DNA of 64,000 bases from Ahaetulla prasina (taxonomy: Eukaryota > Chordata > Lepidosauria > Squamata > Colubridae): the NCBI RefSeq assembly GCF_028640845.1, contig NC_080539.1:106046554-106110553 (forward strand), in the 5' to 3' direction. The translations under genes were made by a program, and so were the position numbers. Positions 11,897-22,614 of this stretch are shown here, one piece after another (position 1 is the first letter of the stretch; every line of letters begins with the position of its first letter). The notes beneath the pieces are model-generated. The model did not search any database and had not been told where the DNA came from. It was given only the letters and a program-made list of their open reading frames with translations.

Positions 11897-12318
11897 CTGA
11901 AAGACCCACAAAGGAACAAAGCACTTGTATAAAATGTCATGACAGGAGAAGAAAAAAGAGGAAGGGATGCAGTTAAGAACTGGTCCTTTCTCAATTTAAA
12001 AGAACCCTCGGTAATTTTTTTTATCTAATAAGAGAAATGTTCGCATGCTTCATCTAGGAATATAAATTTGTACAGATACAGCTCAAATATCAAACACATT
12101 GCCTTCCCTAGTTTTTTTTCCTGGGGTTTTAGCTATTTTGCCTGAAATAGATTTCTAAGAAATGCAACCCCATTAAAAGGATTGTGTCTCTAGAATTTCT
12201 TCTAAAGGTCAACAAAGGTGCAGCTTTTTATGGGGTCTATCATCCGATCAGCATGAGTCTCTCTAATGATGCAGCATTTTGGATAGGTGGTAAGATCATG
12301 GGGACAGAATATCTAGGA
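11897..12318. other. Unassigned, probable intron
   Basis: Beyond the exon acceptor at 11897 no repeat or coding evidence was found up to the nested hAT elements. Confidence 0.35.
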
Positions 12319-12747
12319 CAGTGATGGCTAACCTTTTTCGGACCAAGTGCCCAAAGTGCGGGCACCTGAACCCCCAAAATGCAATGCGCGTGTGACCCCT
12401 GTGCATATGCACCCTGCCCCCCATGCATGCCACCCCACCTCCCTGTGCATGCGCACATGCCCCCTGTGTGCGTCCATTCCCCACACATGCACCCCCCGCA
12501 TGCGCGTCACCTTCGCACATGCATGGCAGAGACCCGAAGACCAGATGACCAGTGGGAAGCACACGTGCATGCGTGATGGAGCTAAGCTGGGGCGATGGCA
12601 GGGGTGAAATCTAAAAATTTTCCCTACTGGTTCTGTGGGCGTGGCTTAATTGGTGGGCGTGGCTTGGTGGTCAGATGGCTTGGTGGGCATGGCCAAGAAC
12701 AATAAATAATAAAAATAATAAACAAAGTATAAAAAAACAAGAGGTAC

Positions 12748-13000
12748 CAAAAACCAACTTTCACACTTTACACACACACAACACAACTGACTCACACACA
12801 GTGTAAAAGCAGCTGCACTTCACACTTCACATAGCCACAAAAAGCTCAAAAACCAATTTTCACACTTTACACACACAACACAACACAACACAACTGACTC
12901 ACACACAATGTAAAAGCAGCTGCACTTCACACTTCACACAGCCACAAAAAGCTCAAAAACCAACTTTCACACTTTACACACGCACAACTAACACACACAC
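12748..13000. repeat. Minisatellite, about 100-bp units, 2.5 copies
   Basis: The phrase AAAACCAACTTTCACACTTTACAC recurs at about 12750, 12849 and 12956 (one copy has AATTTT), so unit lengths are about 99 and 107. Each unit also carries GTAAAAGCAGCTGCACTTC and a CA-rich part of variable length. It is internal to the hAT-like element at 12599-13538. Confidence 0.75.
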
Positions 13001-13095
13001 ACACACACACAATACAGCTTTCTGAGATTTTGTGTGTTTGTGTAGTTAGAGTGAAACACCACAGAAACACACCAAATGTCAGAAAGCAGCACAAA

Positions 13096-13119
13096 TATTT
13101 TATTTTATTTTATTTTATT
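13096..13119. repeat. (TATTT)n microsatellite
   Basis: About five TATTT/TTTTA units inside the nested hAT-like element. Confidence 0.8.
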
Positions 13120-13746
13120 GTGGACTTCAAATCCCAGAGTTCCTCAGTCAGCAAAGCCAGCCAGTTGATCACCGAGGAAATAGATTAGCTGAGCGGTTGA
13201 TGCTGTCTGGGCTGAAACTGAAACTGCTTTCCGGCTGCAAAGAGAGCCATGCGTTCCTCAGTAAATTTTAAGTGCCTTAAAATCTCTACTTTTACTTGGA
13301 GAAAACATGTTTTCTACAAATAAAAGTAAGATTCTGCTGTTTTTTACTTTTAAAGGCCTGTTTTGGCTGAAGCAAAACTGGCTTTTAAAAGTAAAAAAAA
13401 AAACCTCTGCAGATGGTGCGGCTCAGCAGAGGCAGGGAGGGCGGGGCCAGGGATTTTTGCTACCGGTCCTCCGAACCAGCCGCTGCTATCGCTGCCGGAT
13501 CACGCGATCCCCTCCAATCCCGTACCATTTCACCCCTGGGCGACGGCACACGTGCCAAAGGTTTGCCATCATGGATCTAGGGTATTAACTGGGCAGTGTA
13601 GCTTTATTGTGCAATGGTACATAATCATAATGACAGAAATCCTATAATTTAGTATTGTCACTACAACTTAATCATGACTTGAATTATTACAAACTAGGAG
13701 TGAGCATAGATTATCCAATTTGTATTAGAGACCTGATTCAGAAACA

Positions 13747-13797
13747 GCCTAGACTAGACTAGACTAAACTAGACTAGAATAGAATAGAATAGAATAG
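13747..13797. repeat. (AGACT)n/(AGAAT)n microsatellite at a LINE 3' end
   Basis: Pentamers change from AGACT to AGAAT units and run straight into the 3' end of the L3/CR1 copy at 13798. Read on the LINE strand, the tail is (ATTCT)n. This fits the snake pattern in which CR1/L3 LINEs seed AATAG-type microsatellites. Confidence 0.8.
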
Positions 13798-14140
13798 AAT
13801 GAGTTGGAAAGGACCTTGGTGGTCTTCTACTCCGATCCTTGCTTAGGCAGGGAGCCTTATACCATTTCAGATAAATGATTGTCCAAACTCTTCTTAAAAA
13901 CTTCCAGTGTTGGAACATTTACAATTTCTGGAGGCAAATCATTCCACTGATTAATTATTTCTGTCAGGAAATTTCTCCTTAGTTCTAAGTTGCTTCTCTC
14001 CTTGATAAGTTTCTACCCATTGCTTCTTGTTCTGCCCTCAGGTGCTTTGGAAAATACTTGACTCCCTCTTCTTTGTGGCAACCCCTGAGATATTGGAACA
14101 CTGCTAGCATGTCACCTTTAGTCCTTCTTTCTAGATTACT
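13798..14140 (-). mobile_element. CR1 LINE 3' fragment (L3/Snake1-like)
   Basis: The plus strand shows GAGTTGGAAAGGACCTTGG and CTTCCAGTGTTGGAACATTT, the reverse of the CR1 3' region known from birds and reptiles. It lacks the reverse transcriptase core; only the end of ORF2 and the 3' UTR remain. A related plus-strand copy lies at 45985-46680. Confidence 0.8.
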
Positions 14141-14546
14141 CTGGGATCAAAATAGCTAACTCAGATCCACATCTGAGTAAGATTCAGAGAAATTTCCATA
14201 GTTTACCCTAGAAAAATATGAATGGATGTCATGCTTGAGTTTTAAAGAGGAATGTACACGTGTAGAAACCTGTGATAAGATAATAAAACATGTAACATTT
14301 CATATCACAGAAATTAGTGGCAGCGAGTAAGGCTTTATTATATATTAGCATTGGAATGTAAATCTGCCAGATTTTGAATCAACATTAACCTGGTTATTTC
14401 TGTGATTTTGTTTCCTGTTGAAATGATCTGATTATAAATGTTACAAATGTGAAAGGGAAAAATGCTATAAATATTGTGAGAATAAAGAAAATTGTAAGGC
14501 TGCATATATACATGGGGTCAGCGTATAAATGTTAAAAGTAGATTCT
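14141..14546. other. Unassigned AT-rich DNA
   Basis: Nothing recognised. Confidence 0.4.
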
Positions 14547-14707
14547 GGCTGGCTTATGGCTGAATAATTTATTTAATTTAGGAAGATTCCACCATGCCTG
14601 ATGACTGGCAGAAGCTGTTATAGTTCTTCATATAAAAGCTTTCTGCCAGTCATCAGGCATGGTAGAATGTTCCTAAATTAAATAAATTATTCAGCCATAA
14701 GCAAGCC
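14547..14707. repeat. Long near-perfect inverted repeat
   Basis: The left arm (about 14547-14616) and right arm (about 14637-14707) are reverse complements with few mismatches and one single-base bulge. Shared parts include TTATGGCTGAATAATTTATT and CATGCCTGATGACTGGCAG. The loop is about 20 bases. It could be a foldback MITE or a recent inverted duplication. I found no clear target duplication, and the arms are longer than those of ordinary pre-miRNAs. Confidence 0.9.
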
Positions 14708-15694
14708 ACAAGCTCTATCTATTATATGGAGAGAGAAAAAGAAAAGTGACTGCAAAAAAAAAAAAAGGGGGTGGGGTAGGAGATTATTTTGTTAATCATG
14801 TCTAGGAAGGTGTTTGGCAGAGTTCTGTTGAAAAGGAGTGAGAGGTGACTTAGAGCAAATTTTGCATGTGGAACAAAGCTGACAAACAAAGCCGGGAACA
14901 GATTTTTACTCAAATTCGTCTTCACTTTGGAAGAGAAAAAAATCAAGATTGACCATTAGAGGGCACTAGTGATACAGTGATTCCACCTCAGCTGATTAAA
15001 ACAGTTGGATTATGGTACTCACATACAAAGAAGCTGAGAAAGTAAAATGAAAAAATTAAATGAGGCCAGAAGTAATTCTGATGCTATCCTGCAAATCTTT
15101 ATGAGATAGAATAGGAGTATTACAGAAAATCTCATTGATTGCTGAAGATTCCACTATGTGATTTTTATACAGATTTTTGTTGTTTTTAAAAAGAATCAAA
15201 ACATAAACTGGAATGTTTATATTAAATTAAGAACAAGGTGAGTGCTTACCCATTATACTAGCATTAGACATCAGAGCTCAATTTTACTTTTAGACTCAGA
15301 TTCTCTGTTGTTTAGTTTAAATAGTTGTACTTTTGAACTCTGTGACTTCTTGGATGTCATAAATTGGTTGAAATGTGATATAGGAAACAATAGTATTATT
15401 TCCCATATTTGCTCAACATACTATAACTATACTATAGTAAGCATACTATAAATTTGGTTTCCTATTTTGATCTTAGCAAATGCATTTCTTTGTGTTTGAT
15501 CAAATGATACAAATTTTCACTCTATTTTTGACCTCTGATTCCTTAACCTCTAATTCATTTGACTATTAACCTGAATTACAAACAAGACTATGTGCTATTG
15601 CATTTTATAACCCAGGAACTATAAGGTAAGATCCAGATGAGATATTGGCTGGAAGGCCAAGAAAGTAGTAAGTAAGTAGGTTGGTTGCAAGACT

Positions 15695-15726
<32 letters not shown>

Positions 15727-16185
15727 TGAACTTGACCAGGAGGCCAAGTAACTATATAAGTCCAAATATTTGTAAATCTATTATGAAAGGCAGGTTGTTG
15801 GACAATTTTAATTGCGTAATTACTGATAATTTAGTGTTATCTAAATAGCAGCGGGGAGAAACATTTTCTTAGAGGTGAATCTGACAAAGCTGCTGCTTTT
15901 AGAGAAAACGAGTCGCTAAAATCCTCCACATCTGAATGTTACTGAGCCAATGTCGTCCACATCAAACTGCCGTGTTGCTAATTTGTGATACTAGCATCAC
16001 ACACCTTACACCTGCGACCTGAATTTGGCACTAGTACCTGCAGCATTTGCACTATGACATCTTCACACCTTTTTCATCATGTCACCCGGTTCAGCCAGCA
16101 GAAATTTATTCATTCAACCTCAGCAAGAGTTTTAAACTCTTAATTGACAAAAATGAGACAAAAGGCAAGCAAGAACAGGGAGAGA
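14708..16185. other. Unassigned; one microsatellite
   Basis: Besides the GACA run at 15695 I see no repeat or gene. Splice-like signals occur on the plus strand near 15236 and 15628, but their open frames are short and AT-rich and no better than chance. Confidence 0.35.
15695..15726. repeat. (GACA)8 microsatellite
   Basis: Uninterrupted GACA/CAGA units over about 32 bases. Confidence 0.95.
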
Positions 16186-19100
16186 TTTATTTATTTATTT
16201 ATTTATTGTTTATATTTATATACCGCCCTATCTCCCAAAGGACTCAGGGCGGTTTACAGGCATTTAAAAGCAAGAAATACAATAAATACAATTCTAAAAA
16301 CAATTAAAAAACTTATTCAAAAGCCTTAATTAAAAATATAAAAATTAAAACCCAAGATAAAACCCATAAACTAAAATCTAACTCAGTCCTGCGCAATTAA
16401 ATAGATATGTTTTAAGCTCGCGGAAGGTCCAAGGTCCGGAAGCTGACGAAGTCCTGGGGCAGTTCATTCCAGAGGTGGGAGCCCCACAGAGAAGGCCCTT
16501 CCTGGGCGCCGCCAGACGACATTGCCTCGCTGACGGCACCCTGAGGAGTCCCTCTCTGTGAGAGCGCACGGGTCGGTGAGAGGTATTCGGTAGCAGCAGG
16601 CGGTCCCGTAGATAACCCGCCCTATGCCATGGAGCGCTTTAAAGGTGGTCACCAAAACCTTGAAGCGCACCCGAAGGCCACAGGCAGCCAGTGCAGTCTG
16701 CGCAGGATGGGTGTTATCACGGGAGCCACGAGGGCTCCTCTATCACCCGCGCAGCCGCATTCTGGACTAACTGCAGCCTCGGATGCCCTTCAAGGAGCCC
16801 CATGTAGAGAGCATTGCAGTAATCCAGGCGAGACGTCACGAGTGCGTGGGTGACTGTGCACAGGGCATCCCGGTCCAGAAAGGCGCAACTGGCGCACCAG
16901 GCGAACCTGGTAAACGCTCTCCTGGAGACGGCCGTCAAATGATCTTCCAAAGACAGCCGCTCATCCAGGAGGCGCCTAAGTTGCGCACCCCTCCATCGGG
17001 GCCAATGACTCGCCACCGATGGTCAGCCGCGGATTTAGCTGACTGTACCGGGATGCCGCATCCACAGCCACTCTGTCTTGGAGGGATTGAGCTTGAGCCT
17101 GTTTCTCCCCATCCAGACCCGTACAGCCTCCAGACACCGGGACAGCACTTCGATAGCTTCGTTGGGGTGGTCCGGCGTGGAAAGGTACAGCTGGGTGTCA
17201 TCCGCATACAGCTGATACCTCACGCCGAAACCACTGATGATCTCACCCAGCGGCTTCATGTAGATGTTAAACAGAAGGGGCGAGAGGATCGACCCCTGCG
17301 GCACCCCACAAGTGAGGCGCCTCGGAGCCCAACCTCTGCCCCCCTGTCAACACCGACTGCGACCGGTCGGAGAGATAGGAGGAGAACCACCGATAAACGG
17401 TGCCTCCCACTCCCAATCCCTCCAGCCGGCGCAGCAGGATACCATGGTCGATGGTATCGAAAGCCGCTGAGAGGTCTAATAGGACCAGGGCAGAGGAACA
17501 ACCCCTATCCCTGGCCCTCCAGAGATCATCCACCAACGCGACCAAAGCCGTCTCTGTGCTGTAACCGGGCCGGAAACCGGACTGGAACGGGTCTAGATAG
17601 ACGGTTTCATCCAGGTGCAGGGGAAACTGATATGCCACCATACTCTCTACAACCTTCGCGGCGGGTTGGAGCCTGGGCGATAATTACCTAAAACAGCCGG
17701 GTCCAGGGAAGGCTTCTTAAGGAGGGGTCTCACCACCGCCTCTTTCAAGGCGGCCGGAAAGACACCCTCCACCAAAGAAGCGATCGTAATCGCCTGGAGC
17801 CAGCCTCGTGTCACCTCCTGAGTGGCCAGCACCAGCCAGGAGGGGCACGGGTCCAGTAAACACGTGGTGGCATTCAGTCTACTCAACAACCTGTCCATGT
17901 CCTCGGGAGCCACAGGGTCAAACTCATCCCAGACAATGTCACCAAGACCACCCTCGGACGCCTCACCTGAGTCACTGCAATCTTGGTCCAACCCGTCCCG
18001 GAGCTGAACGATTTTATCGTATAGATAACCGTTAAACTCCTCAGCACGTCCCTGCAGCGGGTCATCCCGCTCCCCCTGGTGAAGAAGGGAACGAGTCACC
18101 CGGAACAGGGCGGCTGGGCGGTTATCTGCCGACGCAATGAGGGAGGAGGCGTAGCAACGCCTCGCTTCCCTCAATGCCACTAGGTAAGTCCTTGTATAGG
18201 ACTTCACTAGTGTCCGATCAGCCTCTGAACGGCTAGACCTCCAGGAACTCTCTAGGCGTCTTCTCCGGCGCTTCATCCCCCTCAGCTCCTCGGAGAACCA
18301 GGGAGCCGGTTGGGACCTGCGCCGGGTCAGAGGCCGCAAAGGCACGACACGATCTAAGGCCCCCGCCGCGGCCCGTTCCCAGGCCGCAACAAGTTCCTCA
18401 GACGTGCCGTGAGCCAGACCCTCAGGGAATGGCCCAAGCTCCGTCCGGAACCTCTCCGGGTCCATCAGGCGCCTGGGACGGAACCAACGCATCGGCTCCG
18501 TCTCCCTGCGGTGTTGGGTGGCGGTCAGAAAGTCTAGGCGAAGGAGAGAGTGATCTGACCATGACAAAGGTTCGGTGACTATTTCCTTTAAGTCCAGATC
18601 TCGACCACTGACCAGAGACATAAATCAAATCGAGTGTACCACCCCCGGTGTGGGTAGGGCCATCAACTACTTGCGTCAGGTCTAAGGCCGTCATGGAAGC
18701 CATGAACTCCCGAGCTGCTGTCGATGACGAGCCGGAAGAAGGCAAGTTAAAGTCCCCCATGACTAAAAGTCTGGAGGTTTCAACTGCCACCCAGCAAGCA
18801 CCTCCAGGAGCTCGGGCAGGGCAGCTGTCACGTAGCAAGGAGCCAGGTACGCGACCAGCAAGCCCATCTGACATCTATGGCCCCACTTCACAAGGAGGAT
18901 TCACACCGACAATCTGAGGTACAGTGGTCTCCTCGGCTCCAGACTCTCTAATCACAACCGCCACCCCCACCCCTACCCTGGGCTCTCGGCTGATGAAATG
19001 TACGGAAACCTGGTGGGCACATCTGCACCAGGGGCACGCCCCCTTCTGCGCCCAACCAGGTTTCCGTAATGCCTATAAAGTCCGCGGCACCCCCCTGAAT

Positions 19101-19366
19101 AAGGTCGTAAATTAGGGGGGCCTTATTGGCCACGGACCGTGCATTACATAACATCAGCCGAAGGCCCAGGCTCTGAGGGTCTTGGCTATCCGGGGAACGG
19201 GAGAAGTCTGGGGGCTCGGGGCGCGCGATTGCCTGCAAATATCGAGCGCGTGCCCCCTTAACACGATCCGAGCCCCCGCTTCCGCCAAATCTGCCCCTCC
19301 CCCAAACCGTGCAAATAACGCCACCCTCCACCAATGGAACCTGAACTCCCCCCATGAGACATGAAC
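16186..19366 (-). mobile_element. L2-type LINE, longest copy
   Basis: The 3' end is at the left, with (TTTA)n followed by TATACCGCCCTATCTCCCAAA and CTCAGGGCGGTTTACAGG, the conserved L2/CR1 3' stem. The 5' end is close to 19366, where the GC-rich sequence stops abruptly. Between them lie endonuclease and reverse transcriptase remnants. At about 3.2 kb it is the most complete of the L2 copies here. It is far more GC-rich and CpG-rich than its surroundings. Small deletions of 1-2 bases break the frame repeatedly. Confidence 0.85.
16400..19355 (-). pseudogene. L2 ORF2 remnant (endonuclease and reverse transcriptase)
   Basis: From the 5' side: [19 protein letters not shown] and ITETWLG (about 19200-19050) are the start of the endonuclease. 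GDFNLPSSGSS near 18750 is its catalytic region. [19 protein letters not shown] and [18 protein letters not shown] (17580-17440) are reverse transcriptase motifs. [14 protein letters not shown] and [10 protein letters not shown] (YADD at 17197-17208) form the active site. HALVTSRLDYCNALYMGL (about 16870) and the HRPVRSHREGLLRVP block near 16550 are the C-terminal part. The wording of these motifs is that of the L2 clade. At least four frame changes break the protein. Confidence 0.85.
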
Positions 19367-19506
19367 AACAGATAACATTTTGATTACCTATGTATCTTTA
19401 TCAAAAGGTACAGAACTTTTCAGAGTCACTGGAAACTGGGCATAATTAGCATGAACAGTTCCAAAGGGATGGGTCTTTGGTTATTCTAGCTCTGTATACT
19501 GTACAT

Positions 19507-19633
19507 CAGGGGTTCCCAGCCCCTGGTCCTTGGCTTGATACTGGTCCATGCCCATTGGAAACCAGGCCACATGAGTGGGGACCACTGCACAAAACCATCC
19601 GCTCTGTAGAGCTTAAAAGGTTGGGGACTGTTA
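19507..19633 (+). mobile_element. hAT-like MITE (CAGGGGTTCCCAGCCCC family)
   Basis: Starts CAGGGGTTCCCAGCCCCTGG and ends GGTTGGGGACTGTTA. Perfect 8-base duplications CTGTACAT lie at 19499-19506 and 19634-19641. 127 bp, non-coding. Confidence 0.85.
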
Positions 19634-19824
19634 CTGTACATAAAGACAGCAGAATATAGAGAGAAAGTAGGATCCTTCCAGGTGATCCTTCCTCTTTCTG
19701 CATCATGAAGAAACAATTTGGTGAATGGGAATGATGCTATCTTTACCTACTGCCCAAGGCAATCTGCTTATTCAGTTTAAAGTTAATGTCACCACTGAAA
19801 TTTCTTTTCCTTTATCCTTTCCTC

Positions 19825-20011
19825 CAGTAGTGGTATTCTCTTACATTCGCTACCCATTTGCAAATGTAAGCACGTGTGTGCACTCGCTTCGCACGCATAC
19901 CACCTCTGCACATGCACAGAGCATCCGTGATGACATCCGAGCAGGTGAGCAGAGCGTTCCGCCACTACCAGTTCACCCGAATCGGGTAGAACTGGCTCAA
20001 TACTACCACTG
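19825..20011 (+). mobile_element. hAT-like MITE (GTGGTATTC family)
   Basis: Starts CAGTAGTGGTATTC and ends CAATACTACCACTG. Perfect duplications CTTTCCTC lie at 19817-19824 and 20012-20019. The copy at 30414 shares the interior CACCTCTGCACATGCACAGAG and the CCACTACC(A/G)GTTCACCC block. Confidence 0.85.
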
Positions 20012-20239
20012 CTTTCCTCATTCTCACTAGTTTAAAAAACAAATTTAAGGCACCAAGCATATCCTTTCAATAAAGTCTCATAATTTAATTCAGAGATCAG
20101 CAAACCCAGTTTGCATCCAAGGGACTCCACAAGTATGAAGCTAAAAGCACAGGAATTCTGAAATTATTTATGTAAAACATTCAAAATGCTGCTGTGCTTT
20201 AAGGCTTTCAACAGATAATAGTTAAAAGCATTTTTACAT

Positions 20240-21255
20240 GCGGGTTTTATTAAAGATCACCATTTCAACAGTACAAACTAAATTTAGATTAAAAAGAAAA
20301 AGTAGAAGACACAGAAAAGAAAGAGAAAAAGAGAAAAGAAAGAAAAAGAAGAATGAAGAAAAATAAATATATAAAGACATTGCTTCCACCTTCATTGCAA
20401 CAAATATAAACAATTTTATTAACTTATCACCTTTTTTTGAAATACAACAACAGATCTCTTCTTCCCATATCTCATTTCTTATCTAGAAGCAAATCCTTAA
20501 AGGTTTCTTAACCTTAGCAACTTGAAAATGTGTGGACTTCAGCTCCCAGAATCCACTAGCATGGTGGCTAGGGAATTTTAGGAATTGAAGTCCAGACATG
20601 GACTAGACAATGCTGAGAAACATTGCCTTTAAAGGCTTCCCATTCTGTTTTTAAGGTCTTATCCTATTATGTTTGTTTTTGGAAAATTCAAAACAAAAGG
20701 ATTTCCCCATGGAAAGGATTCTCTAAAATTAATTCCAAAATCTTATTTCAAATGTATCTGGCCATCAGTCTGTTTGCAAAGTTTTAAACACCCCCTTGCT
20801 GTTTATTCCAAAAAAAGTGTTTAAAGTTCTTAAACTTGTCGTTAAAACTCCTTTCGCTAAGGATTGAAGGAAGCTCAGCCAGTCCTGTAAAATTTGTTGA
20901 TCCAAAGATTACTAATAGCTGAAAAGCAGTTAATAAGCAATTTCTGAAAGTGATTAGAAAAGGAAGTATGCAAACCTAGTGCCCTTTCAAAGGCATTGCC
21001 CGCAGTTTGAACAAGATGGCTATTCCCTAATCTCCCAGAAATCTAAACCCTCTCAGAGACTGCTACTTTGCCGTCTCCTCGTGATAAGCAGTTGTCTGGA
21101 ACATTCGTGGCAATCTTCACTCTTCTCCTTGTCTAGAAAGGAATTCTGAAGAGCCGGTCTACTTGCTAGGTCTTCATTCTGCCACGGTCATCAGCTCCAC
21201 TTTTCATGGAGCCATCTTCGGTCCGCCATTTCTTCCCCGGAAGTTGAATACTACA
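20240..21255 (-). mobile_element. L1-like 5' region / deleted L1 copy
   Basis: The right end in reverse reads GGAAGAAATGGCGGACCGAAG and GATGGCTCCATG, a GC-richer start reminiscent of an L1 5' UTR. The left end in reverse closes with AATAAAACCC. Flanks AGTTAAAAGCATTTTTACATGC (about 20220) and AGTTAAAAAAGTATTTTTAATGC (about 21254) look like a worn target duplication. The 1-kb body has no ORF motifs, so it may be an L1 deleted internally or another retroelement. A foldback MITE has inserted at 20504-20627. Confidence 0.4.
20504..20627. mobile_element. Foldback hAT-like MITE, older copy
   Basis: The left half holds CTTAACCTTAGCAACTTG and TGTGGACTTCAGCTCCCAGAA, and the right half is its imperfect complement. 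Flanks are CTTAAAGG (20496-20503) and TTTAAAGG (20628-20635), 7 of 8 identical. It is more diverged than the relative at 9593. Confidence 0.7.
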
Positions 21256-21639
21256 GTTAAAAAAGTATTTTTAATGCACTGAAATACAAAAATGCAAAAC
21301 AGCTCCAGGAGAAGCAACACCAATAAAAGCCTTTAAAATTTTGCAAACTTCGGATAAACAGAAGTCACCACAGATTTGGAAAACTTGCTCAATTTTTTAA
21401 TACTAATACATTGTTTTTCAGTTATGGTGTAATCATACCAATCTTCAAATATGTAGAAAATACTCTTTTCTGCAGCAAGACATTAATCATTCTCACCACT
21501 CGCTAATATGGCTTCAGCAAATCTTCCTTGAAGATTTCTCTCACATAAATGTAATTCAATTCTAATTCAATACTATAGGGAGGTATACTTTAAATAGACA
21601 CCCACTTATTTTTGCTTTATTTTCTTTTTTTACAAATCC
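21256..21639. other. Unassigned AT-rich DNA
   Basis: No repeat or gene recognised. A short minus-strand segment near 21450 has splice-like borders, but its frame does not fit the neighbouring exon candidates. Confidence 0.35.
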
Positions 21640-22015
21640 AGTGAAGGGGAGCCCACTACCTTTATGGATAATTGGTTCCAATGTCAATCTTTTGTTATTG
21701 TTACAGATTTGTCTAAATAGTCTGTTGCAATCTGACTTTCTCTAACTTAAAACTGTTGTACCCTGGAGCAAGAAAACATGCCTTCTTTTGTGAGACATCC
21801 ATCCAAACCATTTCAGTTGCCCGTTCTAAAACCTAGAATTAAAGTAAATATATCCCCAGTTTTCAAACCATTCTCAGGTTAAGTTTCTACTCCACTGATC
21901 GCCATGATTGTCCTTCTTTGAATTTGTCTGGATTTCTCAGAATCCTTCAGTTGTGGTGCCCAAAATTGGACATATAACTTGAAGTGGGATATGTTCAAAG
22001 CAGAATAAAGTACAA
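21640..22015 (-). mobile_element. Old CR1/L3 LINE fragment
   Basis: Plus-strand text such as GAATTTGTCTGGATTTCTCAG and TTGTGGTGCCCAAAATTGGAC is the reverse of the CR1 3' coding/UTR region. It is clearly older than the copy at 13798 and has no microsatellite tail. Confidence 0.6.
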
Positions 22016-22566
22016 CAGTTAAGTCCGGTTATTTAGAAATTATACTTCTGTTGATATAGCCAAGAAATGAAATAAGATTATCTCTTGACAGTTCAGGACT
22101 TGGAGTATCCCACTTGGAAAAATATATAATCGCAAACAAATGAGTTTAAAAGATTGTATTTTTTTAAAAAAAAAAAACACCTTGGCAATGTTAACATTGA
22201 AAAGGTGTTTTAGTAAAACCACCCAGAACTGATGAGGTGTTAGTATATAATTTAAATCATTCCTGACAGCTTTTTTTCCTAAATACTTCCAATGGAAATT
22301 CCACAGTTTCACTGGGCAAACAATAAACATGAACTTTCACTCGTAATGGAAAATGAATGTAATGTGATGATGATTCAATGTCTAATTATAAATAATCTTT
22401 TTAAATGTTATGTCTTCCAGAAAGAAGCTGCTTCTTACAGCTACCTCATCTTCATTTTACATTTACACATAAAGACCAATTTATTCCCAGTTCTTTCCTC
22501 TCCCATATTTGTCAAAGATGTCAAATTTAAGGGACAGAGAAGATGCTCTCCTTTACTTTTTGTACC
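22016..22566. other. Unassigned, 5' part of a long unexplained open frame
   Basis: The plus-strand open frame 22292-22990 begins here (see findings). No repeat is recognised. Confidence 0.3.
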
Positions 22567-22614
22567 TGTGATATGCATCAGGGCATGTCAAGGTAAACAT
22601 CTTGTTTCTGATGC
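22567..22614 (-). CDS. Predicted 48-base coding exon, unknown gene
   Basis: On the minus strand a near-ideal acceptor (CTTTCCTTTTTTACTTTCAG) ends at 22615, and the donor ATCACAG/GTACAA begins at 22566. The 48 bases are open only when the first base completes a codon, giving IRNKMFTLTCPDAYH; phase is 2 to 2. The exon candidate at 27613-27722 ends in phase 2, so the two would join in frame (AG + C = Ser). The short length makes chance a real possibility; the very strong acceptor and the phase fit are the support. Family not recognised. Confidence 0.4.

Larger units (their letters stand above)
12599..13538 (+). mobile_element. hAT-like element nested in another (GGGGTGAAAT family)
   Basis: Ends are CAGGGGTGAAATCTAAAAA and CCATTTCACCCCTG. 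Flanks GGCGATGG (12591-12598) and GGCGACGG (13539-13546) match in 7 of 8. At 940 bp it is the longest hAT-like copy here. It contains a tandem repeat of about 100-bp units (12748-13000), a TATTT run, and at about 13123-13165 a piece resembling the 9593 foldback family (TGGACTTCAAATCCCAGAG). No transposase frame is visible. Confidence 0.8.
12319..13574 (+). mobile_element. hAT-like MITE (GTGATGGCTAACC family), interrupted by a second MITE
   Basis: The outer element starts CAGTGATGGCTAACCTTTTT and ends AAAGGTTTGCCATCATGG. Flanks are ATCTAGGA (12311-12318) and ATCTAGGG (13575-13582), 7 of 8 identical. The 940-bp element at 12599-13538 sits inside it, leaving about 310 bp of host element, close to the 316-bp copy at 31812. 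The interior is GC-rich with many CATGCGC/ATGCAC steps. The outer element must be the older insertion. Confidence 0.8.

Noticed and set aside
12240..12607. Several His/Cys-rich overlapping frames
   Set aside because: They translate CATGCGC-type low-complexity sequence of a MITE in several frames at once.
16783..17691. 302-codon plus-strand open frame
   Set aside because: It is exactly antisense to the L2 reverse transcriptase region; the GC-rich composition explains the lack of stops.
22181..22228. 48-base minus-strand segment with an open phase-0 frame
   Set aside because: The donor lies beside a long T/A run, the branch-point-like motif is too close to the acceptor, and the phase does not fit the candidate at 22567.
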